In this document: positions 45,401 to 53,968 of the stretch, in pieces
Position numbering within the stretch: the first letter of the stretch is position 1
How the letters are laid out: each line of letters starts with the position of its first letter
From: Planctomycetaceae bacterium
GTDB taxonomy: Bacteria; Planctomycetota; Planctomycetia; Planctomycetales; Planctomycetaceae
Direction of reading: 5' to 3'
Assembly: GCA_020638955.1 (NCBI GenBank)
Contig: JACKHO010000003.1
Coordinates: forward strand, 620,001 to 684,000
DNA: 64,000 bases
The notes under the pieces: generated by a model
Told to the model about the DNA's origin: nothing
Database searches by the model: none
Seen by the model: only the letters and a program-made list of their open reading frames with translations
Program-made: the position numbers and the translations under genes

Positions 45401-46082
45401 CCGAATTGCGGGTCATCTGGAATCAGTCCGTACGGAATTCGCTTCAGCCGCCGAGAACTGGGCAGCTCTCACACTCGCCGAAGAATTGCTGCACCGAGTG
45501 ATGTCGCGGTTCGAGAAGAATCATCAGCCCCGATTGAAAGAATCGGTCAGCAATTGGCTCAGCAAGTTGACGAACGGACGGTATCGCCGCATTGTGCAGA
45601 CCATGGATGAGCCCAATGTCTTGCGTGTGCAGGATGCTCAGGGGAACGAAAAACTCCCCTCCCAACTCAGCACCGGAACGCGAGAGCAACTATTCCTCGC
45701 CATTCGCCTGGCATACATTGAAGACTACTCAAGCCGTCACGAACCGCTACCTATTGTGCTCGACGACGTCCTCGTCAACTTCGATGAAGATCGAGCCCGC
45801 GAGACACTCAAGTTCCTGCAGGACCTCTCCTCAGATTGTCAGGTGCTGCTCCTCACATGCCATCGTCGCACCATCGAACTTTGCGAAGGGCTTCCAGCGT
45901 TTGGCAACGTACTGGAATTAGTTCCCGGTTCATTGGGAGGTGTCGAACCAGCGAACGAGGAACGTAAGAAACCCGCAAAACGCTCCCGTCGGAGCAATAC
46001 GCCGAAGGCGGAGTCGCAGCCAGCATTGTTTCCGGTCGCCGATAAGAAAGCGAAGGCCGGTCCCGCGGACTCGGAGCCTTAA
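42408..46082 (+). CDS. YhaN-like/SbcC-type AAA ATPase with long coiled coil
   Basis: 1,224 residues from ATG 42408. Walker A GPNEAGKST (30-38) in VIYGPNEAGKSTLLRLVRETLFG, the YhaN/AAA_27 style start; then long heptad-rich coiled coils across ~180-1000; then the C-terminal half of the ATPase: LSTGTREQLFLAIRLAYIE (ABC signature) and LPIVLDDVLVNFDEDRA (Walker B). Such proteins pair with an SbcD-like nuclease (YhaO) for DNA end processing or repair. No metallophosphoesterase is adjacent in the window, so the partner is elsewhere or absent. The C-terminal ~50 residues are Lys/Pro/Ala-rich. A GC hairpin at 42372-42394 lies just before the start. Confidence 0.93.
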   Translation: MRLVSVHGENFGVLDGRTLNFDKGLQVIYGPNEAGKSTLLRLVRETLFGFPWAGHDLSWKVGQIAGQATVELRDGQQIEFRRQKGRPDSITGFWTDRKQPFTSECLDGILRGASEHVFTNLFAISLRELIDGEESLKRAGLGDSLFGEGWGGLGDYQHVKTELAQQRDRLFKPRGRTQILHKLMGDLSKAQRDYREALIPQHELETAQSELRRFESLVQSQRTELQQLQASHRRFESLLKAFPLLRQKAVLEQEVVTKTLSQGLSGDAIDRMRVLRDRLIELDESIHRTKQEVANTNTSKSAELTPRQLQLLEHQQPIRSLERELSQQKKIELDLPQRESDLAAIQLRLNQRLEGLGTGWTIEDIATRQVGLALRESLQELSHTVQELREQAAALNSRRPDLERDLREVQDRLKSLPETRSLVELASLIERGETCRRKQQQLEDQQLALQFVSDKLDRSTLDVEQRLATAGAAMGREPDQKRDWGNLPVPFAATVKEFAERFTTAEQSTSNAKRLVDQSEQELRAAKYDLAEFDKLHPALDREHLVELRKRRNAGWDLVRRMYIERNAKESEVNEWLVTGETDLLEAFEALLYEIDQVADVHVAQADFLAKRDHLVARIERLESQLIDESDQVIQHQQQLDVCQQEWRALWKSSGISPGRPQAMLEWLDLLQEVRELEAERLRTNAGLQSLQADVTSFNEELARTFPHQSNPALALREAKTEFDAGQMREQERERLQREEQSLNSKLEQIQSQELELAQSQGQVDSQRSLLLRDAGLPTDWSLTTADKVLRELAECRSDLQHLQLLTKELDAARKSVAEFRERVTHITNLIVDESSPTGAEIETASATVLEALAAELHAAHDTKELLQQQKANANDASRRLIDFQESRESIQQELHELIQSSALPDDVDLTALFSEFQQRRTHEQEISNLTIELRQIVPDLAVAEEELQSESEESLAQQCEETSRQIDELERQIHEGVERLGGLRRQIESWTTENPADRIAGHLESVRTEFASAAENWAALTLAEELLHRVMSRFEKNHQPRLKESVSNWLSKLTNGRYRRIVQTMDEPNVLRVQDAQGNEKLPSQLSTGTREQLFLAIRLAYIEDYSSRHEPLPIVLDDVLVNFDEDRARETLKFLQDLSSDCQVLLLTCHRRTIELCEGLPAFGNVLELVPGSLGGVEPANEERKKPAKRSRRSNTPKAESQPALFPVADKKAKAGPADSEP

Positions 46083-46099
46083 GTGCCGCAGCCAAACTG

Positions 46100-46528
46100 C
46101 TACTTCTTATTCTGAGCGCCGTCCTGCTGCTCGATGAACTTCCGCATGCAGCGGAGTGTGTCTTCGCTGCAATGATGTTCGATGCCCTCGCTGTCGATGG
46201 CCGCACTCGCTTGCGGCACCCCAAGAGCGACCAGAAACTGAAGAACGATTTCATGACGGGCAGATGACTCGCTCGCCAGTCGCTGGCCCTTCGTCGTCAA
46301 CTCGACGGGAGCATACGGCTCAGTTTTTACGTACCCATCACGTTCGAGCCGACCAATGGTTCGATTTACCGTCACATGACTAACGGCAAAGCGCTCGGCC
46401 AAGTCAGTCCCCCGGCAGACACCCTGCTGGCTAATGATTTCTGCAATCGCTTCGACGTAGTCCTCTGCCAGTTCCGTGGCGTGGTCCGACCGAATACGAC
46501 GATGTCGAGATCCTGGTGAAGTGGGCAT
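46100..46528 (-). CDS. MntR/DtxR-family metal-dependent regulator
   Basis: 142 residues from ATG 46528; the open frame to 46591 adds a non-family segment. SRHRRIRSDHATELAEDYVEAIAEII is the N-terminal helix of MntR-type proteins, followed by the winged helix-turn-helix (CRGTDLAERFAVSHVTVNRTIGRLERDGYV) and a dimerisation helix with the metal-ligand-like region ARHEIVLQFLVALG ... IDSEGIEHHCSEDTLRCMRKFI (Glu and His ligands). Family members repress manganese uptake or activate efflux when Mn2+ is bound. No manganese transporter is beside it. A palindrome in its upstream region may be its own operator. Confidence 0.88.
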   Translation of the reverse strand: MPTSPGSRHRRIRSDHATELAEDYVEAIAEIISQQGVCRGTDLAERFAVSHVTVNRTIGRLERDGYVKTEPYAPVELTTKGQRLASESSARHEIVLQFLVALGVPQASAAIDSEGIEHHCSEDTLRCMRKFIEQQDGAQNKK

Positions 46529-46617
46529 GCGGCGACCTGAAAGTGTTGAGTGTCTTCCTACATGATACCGCTGAGGAACGGATCCCTTCAAATGGACAAA
46601 CGGTCCTGCTTGACAGA

Positions 46618-46638
46618 AATGTAGCCAAAGCTAATATT
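46618..46638. promoter_or_regulatory. Candidate MntR-type operator
   Basis: AATGTAGC-CAAA-GCTAATATT: inside it TAGC-N4-GCTA is a perfect palindrome with the core spacing of the known enterobacterial MntR box (TAGC-AAAG-GCTA). It lies 90 bases upstream of the MntR-like start and 53 bases before the DUF1559 gene. Inference from pattern and position. Confidence 0.5.
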
Positions 46639-46691
46639 TCCTGCTCTGCAAAACTTAGCCAATAGTAAATCGCGAGTAAGGAGAACTCCTG

Positions 46692-47798
46692 ATGAAGCGC
46701 CGTGCATTCACGTTAATTGAACTCCTGGTGGTGATTGCCGTCATTGGAGTGCTCGTGGCACTTCTCCTGCCGGCAGTTCAGCAGGCGAGAGAAGCCGCGC
46801 GTCGGACACAGTGCAAGAGCCATCTCAAGCAGTTGGGACTTGCACTCCATAATTACCATGACGCGCACTCCACATTTCCCGCTGGCTACTATTCGTTTGC
46901 GACGAGCAACGGCTCAGGCCCCGCCTCTGCCAACATCGACCCACAAAGTTGGGATGCCGCTCCCGGCTGGGGTTGGGGGACGGCACTGTTGCCCTACCTG
47001 GATCAGGCTCCGCTTTCAAATCAACTCGATTCAGCTCAGCCCATTTGGGCACCGCAGCACGCATCTGGCATTGCCATGACATTGCCAGTGTTCCTGTGTC
47101 CCTCAGCAACTGGTGGCGATGACCCGTTCACGGTGCAGGATGCTGCGGGGAATCCCCTCCTGATTGGTGGGAGCTCTGTTCTCCTGGGGCGTTCGCACTA
47201 TGTGGCGAGTCATGGTCAAGAATCCTGTTGGGGCGACTGCGGTTCCTCGCTCACCGGATTAGTGTTCACCGACATCTACTCGGGGACGACACGTACAGTA
47301 AGCATCAATGGCAATGCAGGTGTCGTCGCGGACGGACCGTTCTATCGAAATTCCGCGACACGCTTCCGCGACATGACCGACGGCACCAGCACGACAATTC
47401 TGCTGGGCGAGCATTCCTCGCGTTTGAGCGACAAGACCTGGGTCGGTGTCGTTCCCGGTGCATTCACTCATCCGAGAATTTCCACTCCACTCAACGGGTC
47501 TGATGCAGCAGCAACGTTAACGCTCGTCCATGCAGGACCCTCAGGGGGCGAACTCGACATTACCGGGTTTCCAATTATTCATCCCGTAAACTTTCCGACG
47601 CTGCATGTCGGTCAAATGTACTCCGAGCACGTGGGCGGCGGTCATTTGTGCATGGGGGATGGATCGGTCCGATTCATTTCGGAAAACATTGATTTGCTGA
47701 CCTTCGCCGAGCTGTCGAGCATGAGTGAAGGCGAAGTGTTAGCCCGGATTATTCGTTGGGTTGAAGAAAATGGCCTCGTGTTGCGTTTAAGTGTTTGA
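46692..47798 (+). CDS. DUF1559 protein with type IV pilin-like N-terminus
   Basis: 368 residues. MKRRAFTLIELLVVIAVIG carries the prepilin cleavage/methylation motif (Phe-Thr-Leu-Ile-Glu), followed by LLLPAVQQAREAARRTQCKSHLKQLGLALHNYHD, the standard planctomycete DUF1559 opening. The C-terminus has VGGGHLCMGDGSVRFISENID, the other family hallmark. These proteins are processed by prepilin peptidase and are present in dozens of copies per genome; they may form pseudopilus or surface components. AAGGAG lies 8 bases before ATG 46692. Confidence 0.95.
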   Translation: MKRRAFTLIELLVVIAVIGVLVALLLPAVQQAREAARRTQCKSHLKQLGLALHNYHDAHSTFPAGYYSFATSNGSGPASANIDPQSWDAAPGWGWGTALLPYLDQAPLSNQLDSAQPIWAPQHASGIAMTLPVFLCPSATGGDDPFTVQDAAGNPLLIGGSSVLLGRSHYVASHGQESCWGDCGSSLTGLVFTDIYSGTTRTVSINGNAGVVADGPFYRNSATRFRDMTDGTSTTILLGEHSSRLSDKTWVGVVPGAFTHPRISTPLNGSDAAATLTLVHAGPSGGELDITGFPIIHPVNFPTLHVGQMYSEHVGGGHLCMGDGSVRFISENIDLLTFAELSSMSEGEVLARIIRWVEENGLVLRLSV

Positions 47799-47833
47799 AA
47801 CACAACAACTTTCCCGCAAGCACGGAGGCCGTC

Positions 47834-48590
47834 ATGAGTTTACAGGGTGTGTGATCCGAGCGTCTGGAATTTCATCCGAGAAAATCCCTGGTCGTCGAGA
47901 ATTCCGGCGGACGCCTTTCGAGCGATGCGGGCCTGTTGCTGCTGCGGGAGTTTGACAACAAGGTGGGGATGACAGAACAGTTCGCAGCAACTCGGCAAGA
48001 GCAGCGGTTGTTCACGGTGTGCTCGTACCAGGCCAACACTTGGGACCGATCCCGAACCGGTGTCATCAAAGCCGAATGCCATGCTGCCGGAACGAATCGT
48101 CGCGCGGTCGTGACCAACCGCCTCGGAGCGACAATCCTGCCTCAAGGTGTTTCGGAGCGACAATCCTGCCTCAAGGTGTTTACGATGAGTACGTGCAGCG
48201 CGGCGAAAGTGAGAATCGAAACAAGGAACTGAAGATCGATTTGTGCGGCGAACGACTCAGCGATCACCGGTTTGTGGCGAATCTGTTTCGACTGTTGATG
48301 CATGCCACAGCCCTGAACCTGATCATCCGGCTCCGCCGCGAACTTCCCGACGCTCCGCCGGAGGATCGTCGCTGTGCTCCACGCCCCGATGCCGAACGTC
48401 CCGGCCCGCCCACCGGTGCTGAACTCCGTCGTGCTCAACCGGCGACGTGGCGTTTACGGCTGATCAAAGTCGCTGCTGAAGTGATCGTGAGTTGTCGCCG
48501 CGTGCTGATCCGCCTGGCCCAGCCTCTCCACCTGGCAAGTGGTGCTGCACACCATCCAACGGTGCTGATCCCGATCCCCCACTGATCCCG
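47834..48590 (+). pseudogene. Degenerate IS1380-type transposase
   Basis: Reading through two frames gives pieces of an IS1380-like DDE transposase: RKSLVVENSGGRLSSDAGLLLLREFDNKVG (N-terminus), then VIKAECHAAGTNRRAVVTNRLGATILPQG, then in the other frame VYDEYVQRGESENRNKELKIDLCGERLSDHRFVANLFRLLMHA (C-terminal core including the ENR-like catalytic glutamate region). A stop interrupts the first codons, about half of the middle of the protein is missing, and a 29-base tandem duplication at 48123-48180 shifts the frame. Not functional. Confidence 0.8.
48123..48180 (+). repeat. 29-bp tandem duplication in transposase relic
   Basis: Two identical adjacent copies (48123-48151 and 48152-48180), each beginning TCGGAGCGACAATCC. 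Removing one copy joins ...RLGATILPQG to VYDEYVQRGESENR in one frame, so the duplication itself created the frameshift. Confidence 0.95.
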
Positions 48591-48598
48591 ATCCCCCA
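48565..48598 (+). repeat. 17-bp tandem duplication
   Basis: CTGATCCCGATCCCCCA occurs twice head to tail (48565-48581, 48582-48598) at the decayed end of the transposase relic, next to a C/A-rich stretch to about 48720. Confidence 0.95.
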
Positions 48599-48720
48599 TC
48601 GTCCCGCCGCCACAAACTCATCCAGTCTTTCACATCCCGGGGAAGGCGCCACTCCGCGCCCAACCCACCCCGAAGACACACACCACAAACCACACCCCCC
48701 CGCCACACCAAACCCCAAAC

Positions 48721-49080
48721 TCATGAATAATCCGGGCTAATGGGACGCATTTGACGAGCTTCCTCTTCGGCTTTGACTTGATCCCACAACTCTTGAAGCT
48801 GCGATCCCTCCATCGCACGATGTGCGCGCAGATGCTCAGTCATCGAATAGATGTCATCATGCATGCCCGGTAGGGTGGCGAATCGCTGGGCGCGAAAAAC
48901 CTCTCGTTCCATGAAGACCATTCGCTCTCTTTCAGCCTTGTAGAGAAACCCGGCTGCTGTCCATGCCTGGTGCCAGTCGGACTCGTGTTCTTGAACTTCC
49001 GATACCGTGCAACCCCCTCGTTGATGCAGGTGTTGCAGGACTGGGCCACCCAGGGCGACGCGGCACAAGTTTTCCATCAT
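48721..49080 (-). CDS. Hypothetical protein, about 119 residues
   Basis: From ATG 49080 (or 49077; an open frame starts at 49116). A soluble, charged protein with a Glu/Arg-rich second half (YKAERERMVFMEREVFRAQRF, LQELWDQVKAEEEARQM). No family recognised. It lies between the transposon relic and the second DUF1501 gene, with no good ribosome binding site visible, so it may be a real gene or a fragment. Confidence 0.5.
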   Translation of the reverse strand: MMENLCRVALGGPVLQHLHQRGGCTVSEVQEHESDWHQAWTAAGFLYKAERERMVFMEREVFRAQRFATLPGMHDDIYSMTEHLRAHRAMEGSQLQELWDQVKAEEEARQMRPISPDYS

Positions 49081-49225
49081 CCGTGTATGTGGAAACGTGC
49101 CCACTGGGGAATGCATCTCTGGAATTCAGATCATGGTGTACTCATCGAGCCGTTGCACTCTCTCGCCTAGCCGGGACTGGTCAGTTTGAGCGAATCTATT
49201 GAGCGAGAGCAACTCAACGGGAAAC

Positions 49226-50665
49226 TCAAAGCACATTGCGAACGCCGGTGTAGGCAGCACTGATGACTTCGCCATCGCTGATTCGGTAGGGGCGGTTTTG
49301 CAAATCGTAGTAGTGTGATTTGGGATCAATTCCGAGTGCACTGAAGAGCGTGGCCGTGACATCCCAAGGGCCATAGGACTCGGAGACGGGATAGGCGCCG
49401 CGGGAATCGAGTTCACCGACAACCGTGCCGCCTCGCACGCCAGCACCGGCCATGACAATGGAATAACCCCAGCCCCAGTGTTTTCGTCCCGGTGACGCTC
49501 CGGCGAAATTCTTTTCCAGAGCGACCAGCGGAGCACGACCAAATTCGCCCATGCAAATGACCAGCGTGTCGTCCAGCATCCCGCGCTGTTTGAGGTCTTC
49601 AATGAGGGCGGAGAAACCCTGGTCGAACCGCGGCAGCAAATAACTCTTGAGGCTGTAAAAAATGTCGTTGTGCGTATCCCATCCGTAAAGGTCAGGATCA
49701 GCAGGATCAAGGTCCTGGCCCCGGTTGTTGTGGTTCCAGATGACAGTCACCAAAGGCACGCCCGCTTCGACTAGTCGACGTGACAACAGGCACGCCTGCC
49801 CAGATCGATTCATCCCGTAACGCTCCCGCAGTGCCGGGCTCTCCTGCGATAAATCAAAAGCGTCACGCGTTTCGCGGCGCTGCAGCATGTCGAACGCCTG
49901 CGAGTAGAGATCCCGCTTGTCGATGGCCATTTGTCCCAAATCGTGACCAGACTGCGCTTCAATGCGCTGTAGCAATTGCTCGCGGCTTGTCAGTCGAGAT
50001 GAAGTGACGTCCGGGTTTGGTTCCAGCGACGGAATGGCAATGGACGAAGCCGTCACGTCACCCACCGTGAAGGGGTCGTAGCCCTTGCCGAGAAACCCGC
50101 CGAACTGACCTGGCCCGATGATGTTGGGAACTTCTGCTGGACCATTCAAATGCAGCGCGCTTTGCACAAAGTTGGGCGTCGGGCGGACACGATGCAACAC
50201 CGCTCCATGACAGGGGAGGTCTTCCGAACTTGGCAGCGGGTTGGCTGACCGCCTCCGATGGTACCGACCCGTCATCGTGAGATAGAACGCTGAGCCATGA
50301 TCCAAGTCGGCGTGCGACATGCTTTTGATAACACATAACGAATCAGCAACCTTCGCGGTCTGTGGTAAATGTTCACAGAACGGAACGCCAGGAATGGCCG
50401 TGTCAATGGTACCAAACTCGCCTCGAATTTCCGCCGGGGCGAGCGGTTTGGGATCCCAGGAGTCAATCTGGCTCTGGCCGCCACTGGCCATAATGATGAT
50501 GACCGACTTCGCTTGCCCGAAACCTGGCGCGGCTTGTGCCGACTCATCAGCCCCTTCCACCTTCGGGACAGACCATGACGGCCAGACGCACCCCAAGCCT
50601 GCTGCGTAACCAAGCTTCAGCAACGCGCGACGCGAGAGCCAACAACCAGTTTGCCGAAAGGCCAT
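49226..50665 (-). CDS. DUF1501 protein (second)
   Basis: 479 residues from ATG 50665 (AAGGAG 5 bases upstream; frame open to 50761). Tat-like signal LSRRALLKLGYAAGLGCVW, then DUF1501 landmarks: KSVIIIMASGGQSQIDSWDPKP, VPFCEHLPQTAKVADSLCVIKSMSHADLDHGSAFYLTMTG, GVPLVTVIWNHNN, GWDTHNDIF, LEDLKQRGMLDDTLVICMGEFGRAPL and HWGWGYSIVMAGAGVRGG. Exported enzyme-like protein of unknown substrate. The partner DUF1549/DUF1553 cytochrome-like gene seen in many planctomycete pairs is not adjacent. Confidence 0.92.
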   Translation of the reverse strand: MAFRQTGCWLSRRALLKLGYAAGLGCVWPSWSVPKVEGADESAQAAPGFGQAKSVIIIMASGGQSQIDSWDPKPLAPAEIRGEFGTIDTAIPGVPFCEHLPQTAKVADSLCVIKSMSHADLDHGSAFYLTMTGRYHRRRSANPLPSSEDLPCHGAVLHRVRPTPNFVQSALHLNGPAEVPNIIGPGQFGGFLGKGYDPFTVGDVTASSIAIPSLEPNPDVTSSRLTSREQLLQRIEAQSGHDLGQMAIDKRDLYSQAFDMLQRRETRDAFDLSQESPALRERYGMNRSGQACLLSRRLVEAGVPLVTVIWNHNNRGQDLDPADPDLYGWDTHNDIFYSLKSYLLPRFDQGFSALIEDLKQRGMLDDTLVICMGEFGRAPLVALEKNFAGASPGRKHWGWGYSIVMAGAGVRGGTVVGELDSRGAYPVSESYGPWDVTATLFSALGIDPKSHYYDLQNRPYRISDGEVISAAYTGVRNVL

Positions 50666-50833
50666 ATTTCTCCTTGCGCTGTGAACGGCATTCAGCATAT
50701 CGCTTTTGCCCGGGCGTTGCACAGGAGCGGTGAATGAGTCCTTCTGCGTGAAAGAGGCCACTCGGAACTTGTGGGGGTATCGTGAAGACCAGCTTCAGGG
50801 AATCGTCACGCTGCGTCATCATGCGTCGCGTCG

Positions 50834-51274
50834 TCACAAATTCGGGTTCCAGGCCAGCGCCATGACCACCAGCTTGATGAACAGGATGAGAGCATGTGTC
50901 AGCAGAAGCCGTGCTCCTCTCGGATAACCCCTGGCGAGATTAAACAACCCAATAAGCATTGGGATTGGATCGCATATCAGCACAGAAAAGAGCTCCAAAC
51001 TCCCAACTGGCCTGTCTTCTGCAAACAGCCATTTGTGGGACATCGCAAAGCCAATCCCCAGCAGCACCAACCCCACAATACTCCAGGGAACCGTTGTCGC
51101 AAGTGTCGGCATGGAACCATCGCCTGGGCCATTCTTCAGCGGATGCAGCGACAGTCCCACAAACACCGCTGCGAGGTAGGCACCCACGCAGAGAATGAAA
51201 CCACCGACAGGTCCGATCAGGCCTTGCGCCGTCCCCGATTTCGCCCGTACTTTTCTATTCCCATGCTCACGCAT
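50834..51274 (-). CDS. Small four-helix membrane protein
   Basis: 146 residues from ATG 51274 (CAGGGA upstream; TTG 51298 is an alternative). Four hydrophobic segments: IGPVGGFILCVGAYLAAVFV, WSIVGLVLLGIGFAM, SVLICDPIPMLIGLFNLA and LLTHALILFIKLVVMALAW. No family recognised. Alone between the DUF1501 and FG-GAP genes. Confidence 0.72.
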   Translation of the reverse strand: MREHGNRKVRAKSGTAQGLIGPVGGFILCVGAYLAAVFVGLSLHPLKNGPGDGSMPTLATTVPWSIVGLVLLGIGFAMSHKWLFAEDRPVGSLELFSVLICDPIPMLIGLFNLARGYPRGARLLLTHALILFIKLVVMALAWNPNL

Positions 51275-51496
51275 TTCAGAAATCCCTGTTTCTGACAAAT
51301 AAACTGAACTGCGGAATAGTACGTGGCGTGCAATTAAGTGTCACTCACTATCTCGCACCGCACGCTCATGCGCGTAGTAAGTCGAAAAACACCCTGTTGA
51401 CATTCATCGTTTCGGACGTGCATCCGCGACGGCGTCCCACAATGTCCTGAGTGGCATAATGCCAGTGAGCCAATGTTCCGCTGATTGTACGAACCC

Positions 51497-53797
51497 TTAC
51501 CGAGAAGCCGTTTCGGTCTTTACCGTGTATGTGATGGGGTGTCGATCGAGCAGACGGATTTGCTCGTCGCCTTCCATGACGAGAATCATCTGGTTCACGG
51601 CGATGTCGCGAAATACCTGAGTCTGCTTGCTTGTTGGCCAGTGGACTTCCAACTTCTCAATGCCGGTGGCACTACCCAATCCAATGGTCTGTTCCAGAGG
51701 ATTCGCGCCGAAGCTACTTCCAGTCGACACGTGACGATGAATCGTCAAGGGCGTGGGGCCTTTCGTCGTAATGCTGATGCGTGCTCCGATTGCGGAGCGA
51801 TTTGTTTCTCGGCCAACGAGCTTGACCGTTAACCATTCGTGTTCATGTCCGGGGTTTTGAAACAAAATGTTGTGGTACCGATCACCAGGCACGGAGCCGC
51901 CCATTTGCATGAAGACGTCCAGGTTTCCATCACGGTCCCAGTCACCACAGGCCACGGAGTGCCCCTTTTGAAGGTGCCCCGTGCGGGAACTACCAGTAAT
52001 CTCGCTGAACCTTGATCCGTTGACGTTTTTGAACATCCGATTAGGCACAAGCATGCCAATCAAGGGATTTCCGGTCCCCAAGTACATGTCGAGGTATCCG
52101 TCGTTATCCAAATCGCCATAGTTGCACCCCATCGTCGCGAAGACGAGGTCGAGGCCAGACTCTACGGTGACGTCCTTAAAGCCCATTCCCTGTTCGTTGT
52201 GAAACAGTCGATTCGAATGGAGATTATGTGGTTCACCAATCAACCCTTTGACGACGCCTTCAAGTGTGTGATCGTAGCTGGTCGCAAACAGGTCGAGCCA
52301 GCCGTCGTTGTCGTAGTCCCATGCCCAGCAGGCAAATCCTTGTGTCGGGCCATCGATTCCCATCTCCTGAGAAACATCAGTGAATGAATCACCCCCTTCA
52401 TTGCGATAGAGCTTTGCAACTCCCGACAGGCTGGTGGTGAAGAGGTCTTCATCATCGTCGTTATCAAAGTCGATCCAGGCACATCCCTTAGTCATCGGCT
52501 GCGATTCTTCCTTAATACCGACTTCCTGCGCCACGTCAGCAAACGTGCCATTTCCCAGATTTCGATACATCCGACTCGGCTGTCGTTCGCACCCCATGAA
52601 CAAATCCAGGTCGCCATCGTTGTCGAAGTCGGCCCAAGCGGCGCAATTCGAATTGGCCGCTGCGTCGAGGCCTGCAGATTGTGTGACGTCCGTGAATTGC
52701 ATGTTGCCATCGTTTCTCAACAACGAAGGCTTCATGGGATAATCGAGCCAGGCACCCCGCGGAACGAAAACGTCGAGGTGGCCGTCGTTGTCGTAGTCCG
52801 CCTGAACACAATACAAGCCACTGAACTGCTTTTCGCAGCCGGAACCTTTAGTGACTTCACGAAACGTCCCATCACCCGTGTTCCGATAGATTCCCATATT
52901 CTCCGTTGGTTCCGATGCCGTCACGACGACGTCGAGCAGACCATCTGAGTCGAAGTCATCCATGATTCCGCCGCCGGCCGTGTTGAATCGATCGAGTCCA
53001 ACGGCGTGCCCAATGTCTCGAAACTGACCGATGTCCATTTCCGATTCCACGTAGCGATCGAGTTGAATGAGGTATCGTGGATCGACTCTGTCGGGGTATT
53101 CTCCCAGTGTCATATGTGCCAGGTTCAGCAGCCAGCGGACCTCAAGGTCGTCCGGGAACGACGTCAGATATTCGCTGAAGCGTGCAATGGCTCGCCGAGA
53201 GCCTTCCTCGTTCTGGTGCACGGCGGCTGCTGAGATGGGTAGAATGCACGAACTCTCCCCTCGGCATTGAATGCAGTTGTCCGTTTCTCCGCAACGCAAC
53301 GCCGTCACTCCTTGCAGATAGACCAGCGTCCCCATGTATTGCGAGGCGAGCAGCGGTTGCTGCTGAAATGAATTTCGAGCCTCGCTCAACACATCGTACG
53401 CGGCGTGCGAGTCGCCTTCGTAATTCAACAGCATGGCCTTCGAAATGAGCAAATTGCTCACATCCAAAGTGGGCAGACGCTGCTTCCTGATTTGCGCATC
53501 GATGCTTTCAATTTGCCGATAGCCAGCCTTCGTCCAGACTTTGCGCAGTTCATCAGGAGTAACATCTTCCGACCACGCCGGGATGACTGACAATGTCGTG
53601 GAGAACCCGCTGGAGTCGACGAAAACTCGCGGGCTGGAAATCACCGGTCCGCTAGTAGCGCCTGGCGTGCTGTTCGACTCAACAGCTTGTTCCACCGAGC
53701 GAAATCGCAGCGCAATGGCGAGGGAAATCGTCCCCACAATGCCAATGACCACCATGGCTCGCAAAAAGACGCTCGTCGGTTGTGGCGTAGAACTCAT
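51497..53797 (-). CDS. FG-GAP/VCBS repeat protein with ASPIC/UnbV C-terminus
   Basis: 766 residues from ATG 53797. N-terminal membrane anchor (FLRAMVVIGIVGTISLAIAL), then a helical region with TPR-like character and a Cys-rich loop (CGETDNCIQCRGESSCILPI) typical of this family. Seven Ca-binding FG-GAP units follow: FDSDGLLDVVV, YDNDGHLDVFV, FDNDGDLDLFM, FDNDDDEDLFT, YDNDGWLDLFA, LDNDGYLDMYL and WDRDGNLDVFM, forming a beta-propeller. The ASPIC/UnbV domain ends the protein (AIGARISITTKGPTPLTIHR ... IGLGSATGIEKLEVHWPTSK). Probably periplasmic or surface; role unknown. Confidence 0.9.
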   Translation of the reverse strand: MSSTPQPTSVFLRAMVVIGIVGTISLAIALRFRSVEQAVESNSTPGATSGPVISSPRVFVDSSGFSTTLSVIPAWSEDVTPDELRKVWTKAGYRQIESIDAQIRKQRLPTLDVSNLLISKAMLLNYEGDSHAAYDVLSEARNSFQQQPLLASQYMGTLVYLQGVTALRCGETDNCIQCRGESSCILPISAAAVHQNEEGSRRAIARFSEYLTSFPDDLEVRWLLNLAHMTLGEYPDRVDPRYLIQLDRYVESEMDIGQFRDIGHAVGLDRFNTAGGGIMDDFDSDGLLDVVVTASEPTENMGIYRNTGDGTFREVTKGSGCEKQFSGLYCVQADYDNDGHLDVFVPRGAWLDYPMKPSLLRNDGNMQFTDVTQSAGLDAAANSNCAAWADFDNDGDLDLFMGCERQPSRMYRNLGNGTFADVAQEVGIKEESQPMTKGCAWIDFDNDDDEDLFTTSLSGVAKLYRNEGGDSFTDVSQEMGIDGPTQGFACWAWDYDNDGWLDLFATSYDHTLEGVVKGLIGEPHNLHSNRLFHNEQGMGFKDVTVESGLDLVFATMGCNYGDLDNDGYLDMYLGTGNPLIGMLVPNRMFKNVNGSRFSEITGSSRTGHLQKGHSVACGDWDRDGNLDVFMQMGGSVPGDRYHNILFQNPGHEHEWLTVKLVGRETNRSAIGARISITTKGPTPLTIHRHVSTGSSFGANPLEQTIGLGSATGIEKLEVHWPTSKQTQVFRDIAVNQMILVMEGDEQIRLLDRHPITYTVKTETASR

Positions 53798-53968
53798 CGA
53801 ACACAAACACGCGATGGAGATGACCCTGATGGACTACACATCATGGTACAACGCCACTGAACAAATTGCATGTGCTGACTGACGAGCCTCCGCCAGTTCA
53901 ATTGGCTACACGTTATCATCCACAACTAATCGTACTTCGGTGAATTTCGATTTCCTCTGTGTGGCAGG

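Noticed and set aside
48454..48724. Two Gly/Val/Trp-rich minus-strand frames over the relic's end
   Set aside because: Composition follows from the C/A-rich repeats on the plus strand; low complexity.
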